Shown here: positions 62,295 to 64,000 of the stretch, piece after piece
Position numbering within the stretch: the stretch's first letter is position 1
How the letters are laid out: every line of letters starts with the position of its first letter
NCBI RefSeq assembly: GCF_038958875.1
Contig: NZ_CP152407.1
Span: 1,991,501 to 2,055,500 of the forward strand
Length of the DNA stretch: 64,000 nt
Source of the DNA: Acidovorax sp. FHTAMBA
Lineage (GTDB): Bacteria; Pseudomonadota; Gammaproteobacteria; Burkholderiales; Burkholderiaceae_C
Reading direction: 5' to 3'
Notes under the pieces: model-generated
The model's database searches: none
The model's input: the letters and a program-made list of their open reading frames with translations, nothing else
What the model was told of the DNA's origin: nothing
Translations under genes and position numbers: made by a program

Positions 62295-62478
62295 GGCGAC
62301 GCCCCTGCGTGCGCCGTGGCGCCCCGCGTGCAGGCCGCGCCTGGCGAAGGCACCGGCGCGTGCGGGCCGCCGGGGCCGGTTCAGGCGCCTGCCCGCACCT
62401 CGCGGCGGCCTGGGTTTCCATGGCGCGCCGCGCGAGACCGGGGAGATTCCCATCGATCCAGCCAAAGGGTAGGCCAAG

Positions 62479-63399
62479 ATGCAACCATCCCACGAGGACC
62501 TCAATCTGCTCGTCGTCTTCGAGGCGCTCATGGAGACCCGCAGCGTCTCCAAGGCCGGCGAGCGGCTGCAGCTGAGCCAGCCCTCGATGAGCCACGCGCT
62601 GTCGAAGATGCGCAAGGCGTTCGACGACCCCATGTTCGTGCGCGTCAAGAATGAGATGCAGCCGACGGCGAAGGCGCTGGAAGTCGCGGAGCCCATCCGC
62701 CAGGCCCTCGAGCTGGCCCGCCGCCAGATCTTCTCCAAGGTGGCGCTGGACCTGCGCACCTCGTCGCGCCTGTTCACGATCTGCATGACGGATGTCGGCG
62801 AGACCTGCTATCTGCCGATGGTGATCAATGCCGTGCGCAGGCAGGCGCCGTGCGTGCGGCTGCGCACGGTGTCGCCGATCGTGGAGAAGCTGGAGGAGGG
62901 GCTGGAATCGGGGGGCGTCGATCTCGCGATCGGGTACTTCCCCGACATCAAGAACGGCGGCGTCTTCCAGCAGCGGCTGCTGCGCAACAGCGGGTTCATG
63001 TGCATCACGGGCAACAAGGAGTTCGCCGCGCGCGGCGAGCTGGACCTTGCTTCCTTCCAGTCGGCGCTGCATGTCGCGGTGCGGACGGAAGGGCGCAGCC
63101 AGGAGGTCATCGAGAAGGCCATGGCCGCGATGGGTATTCACCGCAACGTGGTGGCCACGATCCCGCACTACCTCGGCCTGCTGACCATCATCCCGCAGAC
63201 CGGGTTGACGGCCATCATTCCCATGGACCTCGCCGGCGCGTTCGAGGGCAAGGAGGGCATCGCGGCCCTGCCGCTGCCGTTCGCATCGCCCAGCGTGGAG
63301 GTGATCCAGATATGGCACAGGCGCCACCACGAGGATCCGGCGCACCGTTGGCTGCGGACGCTGGTGCGGGACACGCTGCAGAGGCGGGTGCTTGACTAG
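62479..63399 (+). CDS. LysR-family regulator of the phthalate genes, 306 aa
   Basis: NahR-like LysR: DLNLLVVFEALMETRSVSKAGERLQLSQPSMSHALSKMR (by position, 7-45) and the effector domain with RLFTICMTDVGETCYLPMV. It is on the same strand 185 bases after ophB, so it could be co-transcribed, or act on the divergent region at 55.9-56.3 kb. Phthalate is the likely effector, as for OphR, but this is inference. The ATG at 62479 has AAAGGGTAGG upstream. Confidence 0.88.
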   Translation: MQPSHEDLNLLVVFEALMETRSVSKAGERLQLSQPSMSHALSKMRKAFDDPMFVRVKNEMQPTAKALEVAEPIRQALELARRQIFSKVALDLRTSSRLFTICMTDVGETCYLPMVINAVRRQAPCVRLRTVSPIVEKLEEGLESGGVDLAIGYFPDIKNGGVFQQRLLRNSGFMCITGNKEFAARGELDLASFQSALHVAVRTEGRSQEVIEKAMAAMGIHRNVVATIPHYLGLLTIIPQTGLTAIIPMDLAGAFEGKEGIAALPLPFASPSVEVIQIWHRRHHEDPAHRWLRTLVRDTLQRRVLD

Positions 63400-63576
63400 G
63401 AGCGCGCCGCCACGGAGCCGGCCACGTTCCCCACGCGTGCCCGCGGGCGGTGCTGCGCTTCCTCCCAGGCCCGCTGGCCTGTCCGCCGCACCGAGCGTCC
63501 GGGATCGCGCCGGGCACCCGGCGGGCGCAAGCGCCGGGACATTTCCCCCTTCGAAGAACCATCCAGGAGATACCTC

Positions 63577-64000
63577 ATGAGAGTGCGCATGCTGTCGCTC
63601 ATCGCCGCGACCCTGACCTTGCAACTGCAGCCGTGCGCCTGGGCGCAGGGCGCGGCCTACCCCACGAAGCCGATACGCCTGTTCGTGGGCGCGCCGGCCG
63701 GCGGGCCCACGGATGTGATCGCCAGGTCGCTCATTCAGCAGATGGGGGATTCGCTGGGGCAGCCCGTGATCATCGAGAACCGGGGTGGGGCGGCCGGCAC
63801 GCTCGCGGCCGGCATCGTGGCGAAGTCACCAGCCGACGGCTACACGCTGATCGTGACGCCCTCGGCGCATGCCTATGCAGCGAGCATGTACGAAAAGCTC
63901 CCGTTCGATCCCGTGAAGGATTTCCGGCCGGTGGGGCAGATCGGCATGATGCCCCTCGTGGCGATTGCGAACAAAGCCTTCCCGGCGGCGTCGCTGCGCG
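63577..64000 (+). CDS. Bug-family solute-binding protein, partial (first 141 codons)
   Basis: Cut off by the end of the window. A Sec signal peptide (RVRMLSLIAATLTLQLQPCAWAQ, residues 2-24) is followed by IRLFVGAPAGGPTDVIARSL, PVIIENRGGAAGTLAAGIV and LPFDPVKDFRPVGQIGMMP. AGGAGATACCTC precedes the ATG. It is the fifth receptor of this family in the window and the second in the phthalate block. Confidence 0.92.
   Translation, partial: MRVRMLSLIAATLTLQLQPCAWAQGAAYPTKPIRLFVGAPAGGPTDVIARSLIQQMGDSLGQPVIIENRGGAAGTLAAGIVAKSPADGYTLIVTPSAHAYAASMYEKLPFDPVKDFRPVGQIGMMPLVAIANKAFPAASLR

Overview
The window is high-GC DNA that fits a betaproteobacterium of the order Burkholderiales. The evidence is five Bug-type tripartite-tricarboxylate solute receptors, several NahR-like LysR regulators, and aromatic catabolic genes closest in order to the nag, dmp and oph clusters of that group. 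The host assignment is an inference; no rRNA or tRNA gene is present to test it.

Bases 1-21124 are the conserved core of an integrative and conjugative element (ICE) of the clc/PFGI type, read almost entirely on the minus strand. In transcription order it carries a LysR regulator, a 252-aa protein of unknown fold (possibly BisR-like), an AlpA-type activator, ParA, an 83-aa partner overlapping parA, a ParB-like protein, a DUF2857 (BisC-like) protein, an STY4528-type replication protein, a TIGR03761 protein, a DUF3158 protein, a DNA methyltransferase, an SSB, topoisomerase III, a C5-cytosine methyltransferase, a GHKL ATPase-like protein and six small uncharacterised proteins. No integrase, type IV secretion gene or att site is visible, so both ends of the ICE lie outside the window. 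The intergenic DNA is unusually structured: three copies of a multi-hairpin element with compensatory base changes, four copies of a palindrome, and a dyad cluster with a DnaA box inside the replication gene.

Bases 21125-64000 are catabolic cargo, almost all on the plus strand, in four blocks. (1) 22.5-29.3 kb is a cut-down dmp/xyl meta-cleavage operon: a broken phenol hydroxylase reductase tail, then ferredoxin, catechol 2,3-dioxygenase and the 4-oxalocrotonate branch to pyruvate and acetyl-CoA. (2) 29.7-36.2 kb is an unfamiliar operon with an IclR regulator, a flavin reductase fused to an IclR-type ligand domain, a luciferase-like monooxygenase, a hydrolase, a solute receptor and a quinone-oxidoreductase-like protein. 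(3) 36.4-54.6 kb is a nag/nah-type block: NahR-like regulator, salicylate 5-hydroxylase (NagAa-G-H-Ab), a LIV-type ABC transporter, a hemerythrin-like protein, the gentisate pathway, a second LysR, and NahF, NahE and NahD with two solute receptors. The naphthalene dioxygenase, dihydrodiol dehydrogenase and NahC are absent. (4) 55.1-64.0 kb is a phthalate block: NadC, hemerythrin, 4,5-dioxygenase with its reductase, dihydrodiol dehydrogenase, 4,5-dihydroxyphthalate decarboxylase, a regulator and two solute receptors.

Together the cargo would convert 2-hydroxychromene-2-carboxylate to salicylate to gentisate to fumarate and pyruvate, catechol to central metabolites, and phthalate to protocatechuate. 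A degraded transposase and changes in base composition between blocks suggest mosaic assembly.
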